From Beijerinckia mobilis (GTDB lineage: Bacteria > Pseudomonadota > Alphaproteobacteria > Rhizobiales > Beijerinckiaceae): DNA of 64,000 nucleotides. Made by a program: the position numbers and the translations under genes. The stretch spans positions 372,001-436,000 of the forward strand of contig NZ_JQJH01000001.1 of the NCBI RefSeq assembly GCF_000745425.1, given 5' to 3'. Positions 18,638 to 27,177 of this stretch are shown here, in pieces. Under the pieces are notes generated by a model. The model made no database searches. It worked only from the letters and a program-made list of their open reading frames with translations, and was not told the DNA's origin. The stretch's first letter is position 1; every line of letters begins with the position of its first letter.

Positions 18638-19306
18638 TCAGGAAGCGCGCTTTTGCAGATCTGCGCAGGAACCGCGTGTAGCCTCGATAAAAGCTGCGAT
18701 CTTTCCGACATCCTTCACTCCCGGCGCACTTTCGACACCGGAAGAAACGTCAACGCCATGAGCGCGCGTCTTGCCGATCGCTCCAGCCACATTCGATGGC
18801 GTGAGGCCGCCCGCAAGAAGCCACGGCTTGCGTGTCTCGATCCGTCGCAGCAAGGACCAGTCGAAAGCGACGCCATTGCCTCCCGGAGAAGCCTCCGATG
18901 AGGCCGGCTTCGCATCGAACAAGAGCAAATCGGCAACGGCGTCAAACAGAGGAATCTGCACGAGATCGGTATAGGAACCGATCGCAAGCGCTTTCATGAC
19001 CGGCAGACCGAAACGTGCACGAATCGAGGCGATCCGTTCCGGAGTTTCCTGGCCGTGGAGCTGCAGGATTTCGGGGTCGAGTGCGGCTATAGCTGCCGCG
19101 AGCAAAGCATCATCCGCATTGACCGTCAAAAGGACCTTGAGCGCCCGTCCATTGACCCTTGCACCAAGCTGTCGCGCGCAATCCAGGGAGACATGGCGCG
19201 GGCTTTTGGCGAAGAAGACGAAGCCGACCATGTCCGCGCCATGACGCAGGGCAACATCCAGGCTGTCCTCGGTTTGCAAGCCGCAAATCTTTATCAAAGT
19301 GGACAT
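18638..19306 (-). CDS. trpF: Phosphoribosylanthranilate isomerase
   Basis: 222-residue TIM-barrel enzyme of tryptophan synthesis that converts N-(5-phosphoribosyl)anthranilate to CdRP. The first strand KICGLQTEDSLDVALRHGAD carries the catalytic Cys. GFVFFAKSPRHVSLDCAR, LQLHGQETPERI, the aspartate-bearing LLFDAK and the phosphate-binding LLAGGLTPSNV and VDVSSGVESAPGVKD are all present. The length is normal. In many relatives trpF heads trpFBA; here trpB and trpA do not follow, since the next gene is on the other strand. Upstream on the same strand lie lapA-like, ihfB and sppA, a common Rhizobiales order. Confidence 0.97.
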   Translation of the reverse strand: MSTLIKICGLQTEDSLDVALRHGADMVGFVFFAKSPRHVSLDCARQLGARVNGRALKVLLTVNADDALLAAAIAALDPEILQLHGQETPERIASIRARFGLPVMKALAIGSYTDLVQIPLFDAVADLLLFDAKPASSEASPGGNGVAFDWSLLRRIETRKPWLLAGGLTPSNVAGAIGKTRAHGVDVSSGVESAPGVKDVGKIAAFIEATRGSCADLQKRAS

Positions 19307-19398
19307 GATCTCGCCCGCAACGACTCATTTCAGAGGGTGCTGAATGGTTCGGCAGCCTCGCTCGTGTGAAAACGGCAGCCGTTTCAGCAGCATTCTTT

Positions 19399-19446
19399 AA
19401 ATGCATCAAACCGAAAAGTGGTACCACTTTTCGGTTTGATGCATTT
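19399..19446. repeat. Perfect 48-bp palindrome
   Basis: Two 24-base arms with no spacer, centred at 19422/19423 on GGTACC. The arm reads AAATGCATCAAACC then GAAAAGTGGT. A related but decayed GCATCAAA...TTTGATGC pair occurs at 25913-25955. It lies upstream of trpF, between trpF and the lapA-like gene, and has no coding content. Confidence 0.9.
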
Positions 19447-19573
19447 GACGGAAATTATTCGACGCGTGTCTGAACGCGTCTGCCAGACACTCTCGACTTT
19501 ACGCCCGCTAACCGCTCGACGACATGGGTCTTCGAGCCGCAGCCAAACACCAGTCTTTTACGCCATCGATGCG

Positions 19574-19870
19574 TCAGACCAGTGAACGCCCCTGTCTTTG
19601 CTGCAAGATCTCGATCTCGTCACGCGCTTTTCGCAAGGCCCGGCGGGTTTTCCCCTGTTCCAGCCAGGCGCCCACGCCCCCAAGAAGCGCACCCGCCATA
19701 AGCGCCAGCAGCAGAACGATGAACAAAGGGGCCGTGATGGAGGGTCCGGGAATATCGCTGCTGCTGAAAGGATCGAAAGAGACTGTCACCAATTGTCTGT
19801 TGGCAATAGCCAGAAGCAGCACGACGATGCCGAGAGGAACGAAAATGAGGAAACGAAAAAATGTCGCCAT
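19574..19870 (-). CDS. LapA-domain (DUF1049) small inner-membrane protein
   Basis: 98-residue protein with two hydrophobic segments (about 6-24 and 44-66) separated by NRQLVTVSFDPF, the signature of the LapA/DUF1049 family. A basic, probably coiled-coil tail (KTRRALRKARDEIEILQQRQ) should lie in the cytoplasm. In E. coli LapA works with LapB in regulating lipopolysaccharide synthesis through LpxC; whether that holds here is not shown. Its place between ihfB and trpF is common in Rhizobiales. Confidence 0.85.
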   Translation of the reverse strand: MATFFRFLIFVPLGIVVLLLAIANRQLVTVSFDPFSSSDIPGPSITAPLFIVLLLALMAGALLGGVGAWLEQGKTRRALRKARDEIEILQQRQGRSLV

Positions 19871-19967
19871 GGCTCAGGTCGTTCTCCCGGTGGAAGGAAG
19901 CCGGATGATGCACGAGCATCAACGAAAAAGCCAGTCATGCACCCCAGAGAGCCTTGCATGGCTCCCC

Positions 19968-20035
19968 TTGAAAATGGGGGCATTCTCATTGGAATGAAAT
20001 CACGAAGCGATTCAAAATTATCGGTAAATATTCCG
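19968..20035 (-). repeat. Composite palindromic element, decayed copy
   Basis: Aligns by eye with copy 5 at 58.3 kb read in the same direction: TTGAAAATGGGGG, then CACGAAGCGATTCA, AAATTATCGG and TAAATATTCC. The inner hairpin has lost one arm. It lies between ihfB and the lapA-like gene. Confidence 0.5.
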
Positions 20036-20136
20036 GGACGACCTTGAGACCTGCTCAAGGCGCACCGCGGAAATACGAACCCGATACACCAACATCAAGC
20101 TGGCAGCCCCCAAAGTGGCTTCCGCCAAGCGGCTAA

Positions 20137-20427
20137 TCAGTCGAGATAACCTTCGTTCAGTCTTTCCCGCATTTCCTTCCCGGTCTTGAAGAAGGGAACG
20201 GATTTTTCTTCGACCGGCACATGTGCGCCTGTACGCGGGTTACGTCCAAGCCGGGCATCACGCCGCTTGACGGAAAAAGCACCGAAACCGCGCAATTCAA
20301 CCCGGTCGCCGCGCGACAGGGCCTTGGTAATTTCATCAAGAATGGCGTTCACGATCTTCTCGACATCCCGCAAATAGAGATGTGGATTGCGATCGGCGAT
20401 ACGCTGCACGAGCTCCGATTTAATCAT
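20137..20427 (-). CDS. ihfB: Integration host factor subunit beta
   Basis: 96-residue DNA-bending protein of the HU/IHF family. The start [20 protein letters not shown] is typical of the beta subunit, and the arm that enters the minor groove has [12 protein letters not shown] with the conserved Arg-Asn-Pro. [14 protein letters not shown] is the family signature. As a heterodimer with IhfA (not in this window) it bends DNA by roughly 160 degrees and shapes promoters and nucleoid structure. It lies just downstream of sppA on the same strand, the usual alphaproteobacterial arrangement. Confidence 0.97.
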   Translation of the reverse strand: MIKSELVQRIADRNPHLYLRDVEKIVNAILDEITKALSRGDRVELRGFGAFSVKRRDARLGRNPRTGAHVPVEEKSVPFFKTGKEMRERLNEGYLD

Positions 20428-20486
20428 TTGCCTAATCCATCACAGCCCGGAAACGAGAAATTTCAAATCAGTTTCAAAAGCCTGGG

Positions 20487-21464
20487 TCAATTCATCCCTG
20501 CGTCAGCTTGCCAAATCGAAGTTAACCCGTCAAGCAACGGCGAGGTTGCGATCGAGGTCTCTCCCTGCAGTAGGAGAGCCAGAGTGGAAAAACCGAACCT
20601 CTGGGCCAATTCAGCCGCAAGGCTTATGATCCCCAATCTGCCCAGCGTGCGTTGACGCCGCCAGTCGCGCACCGGGAGATTTTTATCGATCCCCTTTTTC
20701 TGTTCGAGCCAGGCAATGGCTTCCTGCTCGCCCCCGAGCTCATCGACGAGATGCAAGCCCATTCCCTGTCGGCCGGTGAAGACCCGTCCATCCGAAACGG
20801 TAGCAAGCAGAGCATCATCCATGCCGCGCCGGTCCTTCACCAAGCCCTTAAACCAGGCATAGCTGTCGTTGATGATTGAAACGAGCGCAGCCTTCGCCTC
20901 CGGCGACGTCGGCTCGAAACCATTGGGCGACGCCTTGAGCGGCGACGATTTCACTTCCTCGATCTTGATGCCCCAATTATCGAGCAGCTTTCCAACATAA
21001 GGATATTGGACGAGAACGCCGATGGATCCCACGAGCGAATTGCCCTGCGCGACGATCCGGTCGGTGCCAAGAGCGGCTATATAGGCGCCTGACGCTGCAA
21101 GGGAGCCGACGACGGCGACCGTCGGCTTCTTTTTGGAGAGGCGACGCAAAGCGTCGTAAATGCGCTCGGACCCCGTCGTGGTTCCGCCGGGACTATCGAT
21201 CGACACGATCACGGCTGCCGCCGGCGAGGATTCGACCCGCTTGATGAGCTGCAGCGTATCCCGATCGCCGGTAATGAGGCCGCCGATCGTCAAACGAGCG
21301 ATATGTTCGCTACGGTGGCCCACATCACCGCCACCCCAGATGAAATAGGCGCTACCCGCGAGCCCTACCAGCACCAGGGTCAAGGCGACCACCCGCCAAA
21401 AGGACAATTTACGGCGCAGCAACCGTCGCTCGACGAGATAATCCGAAAAATTGGAAAGAGGCAT
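20487..21464 (-). CDS. sppA: Signal peptide peptidase SppA (short form)
   Basis: 325-residue membrane-anchored serine protease of family S49 that degrades signal peptides left in the inner membrane. One N-terminal membrane helix spans about residues 23-45. The catalytic Ser lies in VGSLAASGAYIAAL and the likely Lys in SPLKASPNG further on; SIDSPGGTTTGSERIYDAL is the conserved first motif. The length is that of the single-domain (36K) form rather than the 67K E. coli enzyme. Upstream rppH and downstream ihfB are on the same strand. Confidence 0.95.
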   Translation of the reverse strand: MPLSNFSDYLVERRLLRRKLSFWRVVALTLVLVGLAGSAYFIWGGGDVGHRSEHIARLTIGGLITGDRDTLQLIKRVESSPAAAVIVSIDSPGGTTTGSERIYDALRRLSKKKPTVAVVGSLAASGAYIAALGTDRIVAQGNSLVGSIGVLVQYPYVGKLLDNWGIKIEEVKSSPLKASPNGFEPTSPEAKAALVSIINDSYAWFKGLVKDRRGMDDALLATVSDGRVFTGRQGMGLHLVDELGGEQEAIAWLEQKKGIDKNLPVRDWRRQRTLGRLGIISLAAELAQRFGFSTLALLLQGETSIATSPLLDGLTSIWQADAGMN

Positions 21465-21633
21465 CGCCAGTCCAGATCAGGGAGTTCCAGAGCCAGTCAT
21501 CGGTCGTGAAACAGCGCCAGGATTAAGCATTGAACCGCAAGGTGGATACGGCTCCTTACGAGAGAAGTTTAGCTGATTCTCCTTCATTTGTCTTATCATC
21601 AGAGTGCAGCTGCAACATTCCTGGACGGCACAA

Positions 21634-22140
21634 TCAACGCGATGGCTTGGCGAAGGGCCGGAAATTCTCGACGACCTGTTCATAAACCGCACGTTTGAAA
21701 GGAATAATGAGTTCGACCAGGCGGTCGATACTTTCCCATCGCCAGGCATCGAACTCCGGCTTATGTCCGCCATCGGGAGAAGCGATATTGATTTCGTTTT
21801 CGGATCCATTGAACCGCATGGCGAACCATTTCTGGCGCTGCCCCAGAAAACGCCCTTTCCAGGAGCGTCTCGACAGATCCGGCGGGAGATCATAGCTCAG
21901 CCAATCCGGTGATTCGGCAAGCAGCGATGTCGAGGACACATTGGTCTCCTCCCGCAACTCCCGTAACGCAGCGTGATAGGGCTCCTCGCCCTCATCAATG
22001 CCTCCCTGCGGCATCTGCCACTCGTGCCCGGTGCGCAGATGTTCGGGAATCTTCTTGCCACGACGGCGACCGACAAAGACCAAACCATCCTGATTTACAA
22101 GCATGATTCCGACGCAGGGGCGATAAAGTCCGAAATCCAT
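21634..22140 (-). CDS. rppH: RNA pyrophosphohydrolase (Nudix)
   Basis: 168-residue Nudix hydrolase that removes pyrophosphate from the 5' end of RNAs and so starts mRNA decay. It opens with YRPCVGIMLVNQDGLVFVGRR. The Nudix box is complete: GGIDEGEEP followed after the usual spacing by RELREETNV, whose glutamates bind the metal. WQMPQGG just before it and FDAWRWESIDRLVELIIPFKR near the C-terminus are typical of RppH/YgdP. Genes ctpA and envC-like lie upstream on the same strand but are separated from it by a repeat element. Confidence 0.96.
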   Translation of the reverse strand: MDFGLYRPCVGIMLVNQDGLVFVGRRRGKKIPEHLRTGHEWQMPQGGIDEGEEPYHAALRELREETNVSSTSLLAESPDWLSYDLPPDLSRRSWKGRFLGQRQKWFAMRFNGSENEINIASPDGGHKPEFDAWRWESIDRLVELIIPFKRAVYEQVVENFRPFAKPSR

Positions 22141-22310
22141 GCCTGTGCTTCACCTCATTCACAATCGCTTAAGCGAAAAGATATCCCCAAACGCTAGCGC
22201 ATTTCAAGATTGGCGCTCATCGAGCGGACCGACAAGAAAAGCGGGTGCATAACAATGCACCCGCTCCCTGAAAACCATCGATTCTGGATTTTAACTGCAA
22301 GCCGAGCGTG

Positions 22311-22415
22311 TAGAGCACTTTGTCTTTATATTGGATCGCGCCGCGATTCCATTTACCCGAAAATACTCTAAATTTTCCGAGTGGAGCATTTCTGGATATA
22401 TCCGAAACGCTCTAG
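22311..22415 (+). repeat. Composite palindromic element, copy 2 (contains ctpA stop codon)
   Basis: Same three-part order as copy 1: TAGAGCactttg, an inner weak hairpin around GATCGCGCCGCGATTC, GAAAATACTCT, then GAGCATTTC-t-GGATATATCC-GAAACGCTCTA. Its last CTA (22412-22414), read on the reverse strand, is the TAG stop of ctpA. Confidence 0.8.
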
Positions 22416-23761
22416 TCGTGTGCTTTCGGTTGCTCCTTCGGCTCAGCGGCCGGCACCGCAGGCGCCGGCTGAAGATTTGAGGCCTTGATGCCGCGAAGCA
22501 GATTTTCCGCGGCAGTCAATTGCTTGTCATCTTTCGGATTGGGCGGGACGTAAGCCTGAGAACCGGTCTTTTCATCATCACCGTTTTTCAAATGGCCCTT
22601 CAGCGAAGCCTCGCCCTTCAAATCATCTTTGCCCTTCAACTCGTCCGGCACATCCTGAAGGATCTGGATATCAGGCTCGATACCCTTTGCCTGGATCGAA
22701 CGACCCGAAGGCGTGTAATAGCGCGCCGTCGTGAGCCTGACGGCACCGTTCTGGCCGAGCGGAATAATCGTCTGGACGGAGCCCTTGCCGAAGGAACGGG
22801 TTCCAATCAGGGTCGCGCGCTTATGATCCTGGAGGGCACCCGCGACGATTTCCGAAGCCGAGGCGGAGCCACCGTTAATCAGGACGACGACCGGCTTGCC
22901 CTTGGAAATATCATTCGGGCGCGCATTGTAGCGCATCGTCTCCTCGGCATTGCGGCCACGCGTCGAAACGATTTCGCCGTGATCGAGGAAGGCATTGGCG
23001 ACGCCGATCGACTGGTCGAGCAGGCCACCCGGATTATTGCGCAGATCAAGGACGTAACCCTTGAATTTATCCGCCGGGATCTCGCTCTGGAATTTCTGGA
23101 TGGCTTCACGAACGCCATCGGTAGTCTGTTCGTTGAACTGCGTGATGCGGATATAGCCGATATCGTCGCCTTCCTTGCGGGAACGCACCGATTTGATCTG
23201 GATCATCGCCCGCGTGAGCTTGATATCCTGCGGCTCTTTCTTTTCGCCGCGCTGGATTTTCAGCACAACATTCGTGTTGGGCGCGCCGCGCATCTTGTCG
23301 ACGGCCTGATTGAGGCTCAGGCCCTGCACGCTTTCACCATCGATCGCGGTGATGAGATCGCCGGCAAGAATACCGGCCTTGGCGGCCGGCGTATCGTCGA
23401 TCGGGGTGACGACCTTGATCGCACCGTCTTCCTGCGTCACCTCTATGCCGAGGCCGCCGAATTCGCCATGCGTCTGCACCTGCATGTCGCGGAAGCTCTT
23501 GGCATCCATATAGGTGGAATGCGGGTCGAGCGAGGTCAGCATGCCGTTGATCGCCGCCTCGACGAGTTTCTGCTCATCGGGCTTCTCAACATAATCCGAT
23601 CGGATTTTTTCGAAGACATCGCCGAAAAGGTTGAGATTGCGGTAGGTATCGGAAGCTGCGGCGCGCGCGGCGCCCGTTGGCAGCAAACGTACCTGATGAT
23701 TGAGAGTCGCGACGGACGCGCCCAGAACCGCACCAAGCACTACCAGGGAAACCTTGCGCAT
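22412..23761 (-). CDS. ctpA: Carboxy-terminal processing protease (S41)
   Basis: About 449-residue periplasmic serine protease. It has an N-terminal signal or anchor (VSLVVLGAVLGASVATL), a PDZ domain (GLGIEVTQEDGAIKVVTPID through GAPNTNVVLKI) and the S41 core, with the catalytic Ser in GGSASASEIVAGAL and Lys in GTRSFGKGSVQ. A variable Lys/Asp-rich tail ends PKEQPKAHD. Such proteases trim or degrade envelope proteins, including peptidoglycan hydrolases. The start at 23761 overlaps the stop of the EnvC-like gene by one base (TAATG), so the pair is translationally coupled. The stop codon is supplied by a repeat element. Confidence 0.95.
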   Translation of the reverse strand: MRKVSLVVLGAVLGASVATLNHQVRLLPTGAARAAASDTYRNLNLFGDVFEKIRSDYVEKPDEQKLVEAAINGMLTSLDPHSTYMDAKSFRDMQVQTHGEFGGLGIEVTQEDGAIKVVTPIDDTPAAKAGILAGDLITAIDGESVQGLSLNQAVDKMRGAPNTNVVLKIQRGEKKEPQDIKLTRAMIQIKSVRSRKEGDDIGYIRITQFNEQTTDGVREAIQKFQSEIPADKFKGYVLDLRNNPGGLLDQSIGVANAFLDHGEIVSTRGRNAEETMRYNARPNDISKGKPVVVLINGGSASASEIVAGALQDHKRATLIGTRSFGKGSVQTIIPLGQNGAVRLTTARYYTPSGRSIQAKGIEPDIQILQDVPDELKGKDDLKGEASLKGHLKNGDDEKTGSQAYVPPNPKDDKQLTAAENLLRGIKASNLQPAPAVPAAEPKEQPKAHD

Positions 23762-25221
23762 TATCCGCGAACCTTCTGCAATTCGGGCTTCATCCACCAT
23801 GGACCAGGATCGATCGCCGCACCATCCTTGCGGAACTCGACATAAAGGATGGGTTGAGGCGCTGCGACAGCTACTGAAGCGGCAGTCTTGGCCGATCCGT
23901 CGCCCATAACGGCAACGGCCTCGCCAGCGAGAATGAACTGCCCCACGTTTACGTTAATGCGTTCCATGCCCGCAAGGATAATATAGTAACCTTGCCCGGC
24001 GTTGACGATCAAGAGTTGGCCATAGGTCCTATAAGGACCGGCATAAGCCACCCAGCCGTCGGAAGGCGCAGCGACGATCGCCTCCGGCCGGGTCGCCAGC
24101 AAAAGCCCTTTCTCGACGCCACCAAGTCCATCCGGCGCGCCATAGCCGCGCAGAAGCGTCCCGGCGACCGGCATCGGCAGATAGCCCTTGGTATCGGCGA
24201 AGGCGCGCGCCGGAGAGAGGCGGGCTGGATCCTTGAACGGGGCGCCGGAGGAAACCACCCCCGCGGCCACCCGCGCCTTCTGCGCCTCATCGGCCTGGCG
24301 GGCAGCTTCGGCCCCCTTGGCCGCGGCAGCCACTTCCGTCTCCATGCGGGTGATCAGATCCTTGAGATTGGCAGCCTGCCGCGCAAGTTCTATCGCCCTC
24401 TCCCGCTCGGCACCCAGAGCCGCTTCCGCATTGCTGAGACCCATCTGCCGTGCGGCGATCAGATTTTCCAGCCGCAGCCGTTCGTCGCGAATATTCGCAC
24501 GATCGGCGTTGAGACTGTCCCTGTCGGCGGAGATCGATTGCCGCAGGCGCACCAGTTCGGAAAGGTCACTCACCAGCGAGGCCGCCTCCGCGCGCATCTC
24601 CGGCAGGACGGCGCCGAGCAGCATGGAGGTCCGGATCGCCTCCAGAATATCCTGCGGTGCCGCGAGCAGCGCCGGCGGCGCCCGCCGCCCCATGCGTTGC
24701 AATACAGCCAGTACTTCCGACAAGACCTTGCGACGACCTTCAAGCGATTTGCGGATCGAATCCTCGCTGGCCGTCAGAAGATCGAGACGACGTTCCGTCT
24801 CGAGGATCTTTTCCTCGAGCCCCGAGACTTTCTGTGTCGTCTCGACCAGCGCCGCCGCCAGTTTCGCGCGATCAGCCTTCAGATCGACGATTTCATGTTC
24901 GATCTTTTCACGCTGTGCCTGGGATTGCTCCAGCGTATCCTGCATGCCCCGCAATTCAAGCTTGTGCGTCGCAAGATTACGCGCTTTCGCGTCCCCCGCG
25001 TCACTTTCCGCATCCGGAACAGTCTGCGCCATAGCAGAGCCGGGAAGGGAAAGGCCGGAACGAGCGAAGACGAGCCCAAGCACCGCAGCCATCATGAGCG
25101 ACCCGACGGCGGTCGTCCTCCTGGGTGCGGCACCAGCCATGGGGATCGGCAAAAGGGAAATGATCGCCTCCGGGAACAGATGCTGTAGATTTAGCGGGAA
25201 TCTTGCAGGAAACAGCATCAA
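23761..25221 (-). CDS. EnvC-like murein hydrolase activator (degenerate LytM/M23 domain)
   Basis: 486-residue periplasmic protein: a signal segment (about 38-66, ending GSAMAQ), a long coiled coil (about 80-330, rich in Glu, Arg, Leu, Ala) and a C-terminal LytM fold. The usual zinc ligands are absent: the HxGxD-like region reads VEKGLLLATRPEA and the HxH region reads LYVEFRKDG, as in E. coli EnvC, which activates amidases rather than cutting murein itself. An alternative start exists at residue 28 (PIPMAGAAPRRTT). Coupling to ctpA by TAATG fits joint control of cell-wall cleavage at division. Confidence 0.88.
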   Translation of the reverse strand: MMLFPARFPLNLQHLFPEAIISLLPIPMAGAAPRRTTAVGSLMMAAVLGLVFARSGLSLPGSAMAQTVPDAESDAGDAKARNLATHKLELRGMQDTLEQSQAQREKIEHEIVDLKADRAKLAAALVETTQKVSGLEEKILETERRLDLLTASEDSIRKSLEGRRKVLSEVLAVLQRMGRRAPPALLAAPQDILEAIRTSMLLGAVLPEMRAEAASLVSDLSELVRLRQSISADRDSLNADRANIRDERLRLENLIAARQMGLSNAEAALGAERERAIELARQAANLKDLITRMETEVAAAAKGAEAARQADEAQKARVAAGVVSSGAPFKDPARLSPARAFADTKGYLPMPVAGTLLRGYGAPDGLGGVEKGLLLATRPEAIVAAPSDGWVAYAGPYRTYGQLLIVNAGQGYYIILAGMERINVNVGQFILAGEAVAVMGDGSAKTAASVAVAAPQPILYVEFRKDGAAIDPGPWWMKPELQKVRG

Positions 25222-25406
25222 CCAGGATTAAATTTTAGTTATTGTCTCAAACTTTCCGACAAATGACGGGCGCATTCCAAAGCGACACGCTCATGAAAAC
25301 ACCCCGCCCATCAATCGGACAGGCAAAACCTGCACGCTTCTACCAAATCTGGCTGACCGGAAGCTGACGTCCCGTGCCCGCCGTTACGGGTCCAGCATTT
25401 GACACA

Positions 25407-25889
25407 TCAGGCACGGTGATAAGGATGATGTGCGAGAATCGTCATCGCCCGGTAAATTTGTTCCGCTGCCATGATGCGCACCAATTGGTGCGGCCAGGTC
25501 ATTTTGCCGAAGGCGATGATATGGGCTGCACTGGCGGTCAAATCCGGCGCGAGCCCATCCGCTCCGCCAATGACCAGAGTCATCACGGATTTTCCGGAAT
25601 CGCGCGCCGCACCGAGACAGGCGGCGAAAGCCTCGCTATCCATCGTACGGCCATGCTCGTCGAAGGCAACGAGCACGCCTCCGGATGGCAGATGATCCCG
25701 GATCGCCTTGGCTTCCTGAGATTTGCGATCCTCTCCGCGCCGTGCGCGGCTTTCCTCGATTTCCTTCAAATCGACTGACGAGAACCCGAGGGCGCGGCCC
25801 GCCTGCGACGCTCGCTCGAGATAGCGCAGCGTCATCTCTCGTTCGGCACCGGCCTTGGCTTTTCCGATTCCGATGAGATGAAGACGCAT
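25407..25889 (-). CDS. rlmH: 23S rRNA (pseudouridine1915-N3)-methyltransferase
   Basis: 160-residue SPOUT-class methyltransferase that methylates pseudouridine 1915 in helix 69 of 23S rRNA. Conserved features are the start MRLHLIGIGKAKAGAE, LVAFDEHGRTMDSEAFA, VIGGADG in the trefoil-knot SAM site and the C-terminal WPHQLVRIMAAEQIYRAMTI then HPYHRA. The length is normal. It follows rsfS on the same strand, the standard pairing. A palindromic repeat separates the two genes. Confidence 0.97.
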   Translation of the reverse strand: MRLHLIGIGKAKAGAEREMTLRYLERASQAGRALGFSSVDLKEIEESRARRGEDRKSQEAKAIRDHLPSGGVLVAFDEHGRTMDSEAFAACLGAARDSGKSVMTLVIGGADGLAPDLTASAAHIIAFGKMTWPHQLVRIMAAEQIYRAMTILAHHPYHRA

Positions 25890-25912
25890 GAGAGGAGCAA
25901 GTCAATCCAGGG

Positions 25913-25998
25913 GCATCAAACCAAAAGCGGATAATCTTTTCAGGGAATTTGATGCGTTTACAAAACGTCGAGCGTTTCCGGACAGATCCGAAACGCTC
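25913..25998 (+). repeat. Composite palindromic element, copy 3 (variant left half)
   Basis: The left part is GCATCAAA...TTTGATGC (25913-25955), related to the 48-bp palindrome at 19.4 kb. The right part is the shared hairpin GAGCGTTTC...GAAACGCTC (25970-25998). It lies between rsfS and rlmH and shows that the two palindrome types can combine. Confidence 0.65.
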
Positions 25999-26112
25999 AA
26001 GCCCGCGGCGCGGACGATCTGGTTTATAAAGAGATCGCCGCAGCGCCAAGCCGAGCGAGCGTCAATAGACCACAGTCCAACGACACCGGCGAAACACGGC
26101 GCGCAATTTCTC

Positions 26113-26535
26113 TTAAAGGGGACGTTGCTCGCTCGGGCGGTCGAGACCCCACATTTTTTCCAGATTGTAGAACTGGCGCACTTCCGGCCGGAAAATGTGA
26201 ACGATGACATCGCCGGCATCGACCAGCACCCAATCGCCGCTTTGCAGCCCCTCGACTTTCGGGGCGACGCGGCCGAGATCCTTCAAGACCTTCAGCAAAT
26301 GATCGGCAATGGCGCCCACATGCGTATTGGAACGCCCTGTGGCGATGATCATGGCATCGGCGATGGAGGTTTTTCCATGCAGGTCGATAGAGACAATATC
26401 CTCGGCTTTCGAATCATCGAGGCTCGTCAACACAGCCTGCACGACGGGACCGATATCGGGTTCGGTCGAACCTTGTATCGGATGGGGGGGTACTTTGACC
26501 GCCCCGGCTAGAATCGCAGGGTTCAGCGTTTCCAT
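26113..26535 (-). CDS. rsfS: Ribosome silencing factor RsfS (Iojap/YbeB)
   Basis: 140-residue protein that binds ribosomal protein L14 and blocks subunit joining when nutrients are short. Motifs: SKAEDIVSIDLHGKTSIADAM, IATGRSNTHVGAIADHL, and DWVLVDAGDVIVHIFRPEVRQFYNLEKMW, the family hallmark. The ATG at 26535 is chosen because the frame continues open far upstream (to 27129) but those extra residues look unlike any protein family. The gene nadD, often just upstream, is missing here. Confidence 0.95.
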   Translation of the reverse strand: METLNPAILAGAVKVPPHPIQGSTEPDIGPVVQAVLTSLDDSKAEDIVSIDLHGKTSIADAMIIATGRSNTHVGAIADHLLKVLKDLGRVAPKVEGLQSGDWVLVDAGDVIVHIFRPEVRQFYNLEKMWGLDRPSEQRPL

Positions 26536-27177
26536 CCTTGTGTAGCACCGGTCGATGGGACCGGGACCATTCATTAAGATGCCGTAAACCGCGTGGAATT
26601 TCAACTGTCGTGCGGCTGGACGGCTGATTAGGTGGCTGAAATTTTGATCCGCGGGGCACCAATCGCGCCACGATTGGTTTTGCGGCACGTCTTCGCACGC
26701 GCAACATCCCCGTTTTCCAAACCGAGCGGGGATGCTATCCTCGTGTTGTAAACCCTCGCCAATGGAAACCCTGCTCACGCACCGCAGTGAGGAGCAGTCA
26801 CCTTGAGCCGCAGCACGGAGGCAACGATAGGCGGCATGCAACACCGCCGGCTTCCGGTCGCATGCCAATGACGGGGACGGGAGAGGGTGCAGCCCGGACA
26901 ATCGGCAATCATAGTCACGGGACGCAAGATGCGCGCAGAATTGCGTCAAACCGCATCGCCCTGCAATTGGAGACGTTGAAATATGTGCCTTTAAGGCCAA
27001 AAGCCGGAGACCGCCGGTATTGGCCTCATAGTACGTCGCGCGCAACAAAACGCATTTTCCAAAACATGCCGTCAGGAAGCGTTCAACGTGACTGTAATAT
27101 TGGCCCCTTTCCCTCGCAGCGATGCGCAACGCACACAGCGACGGCGGCGGAATGGCTATTCAGGTGTTGATTTGACG
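26536..27177. other. Intergenic region without a supported gene
   Basis: 640 bases between divergent rsfS and opgD-like. Reading frames are open on both strands but have no start signal or recognisable motif. CATCCCCG/CGGGGATG arms with a 14-base spacer lie at 26705-26734. It presumably holds both promoters. It occupies the place where nadD is found in many relatives. Confidence 0.4.

Noticed and set aside
26536-27129. N-terminal extension of rsfS by 198 codons
   Set aside because: Open by chance; RsfS proteins are about 110-150 residues and the extension has no family-like sequence.
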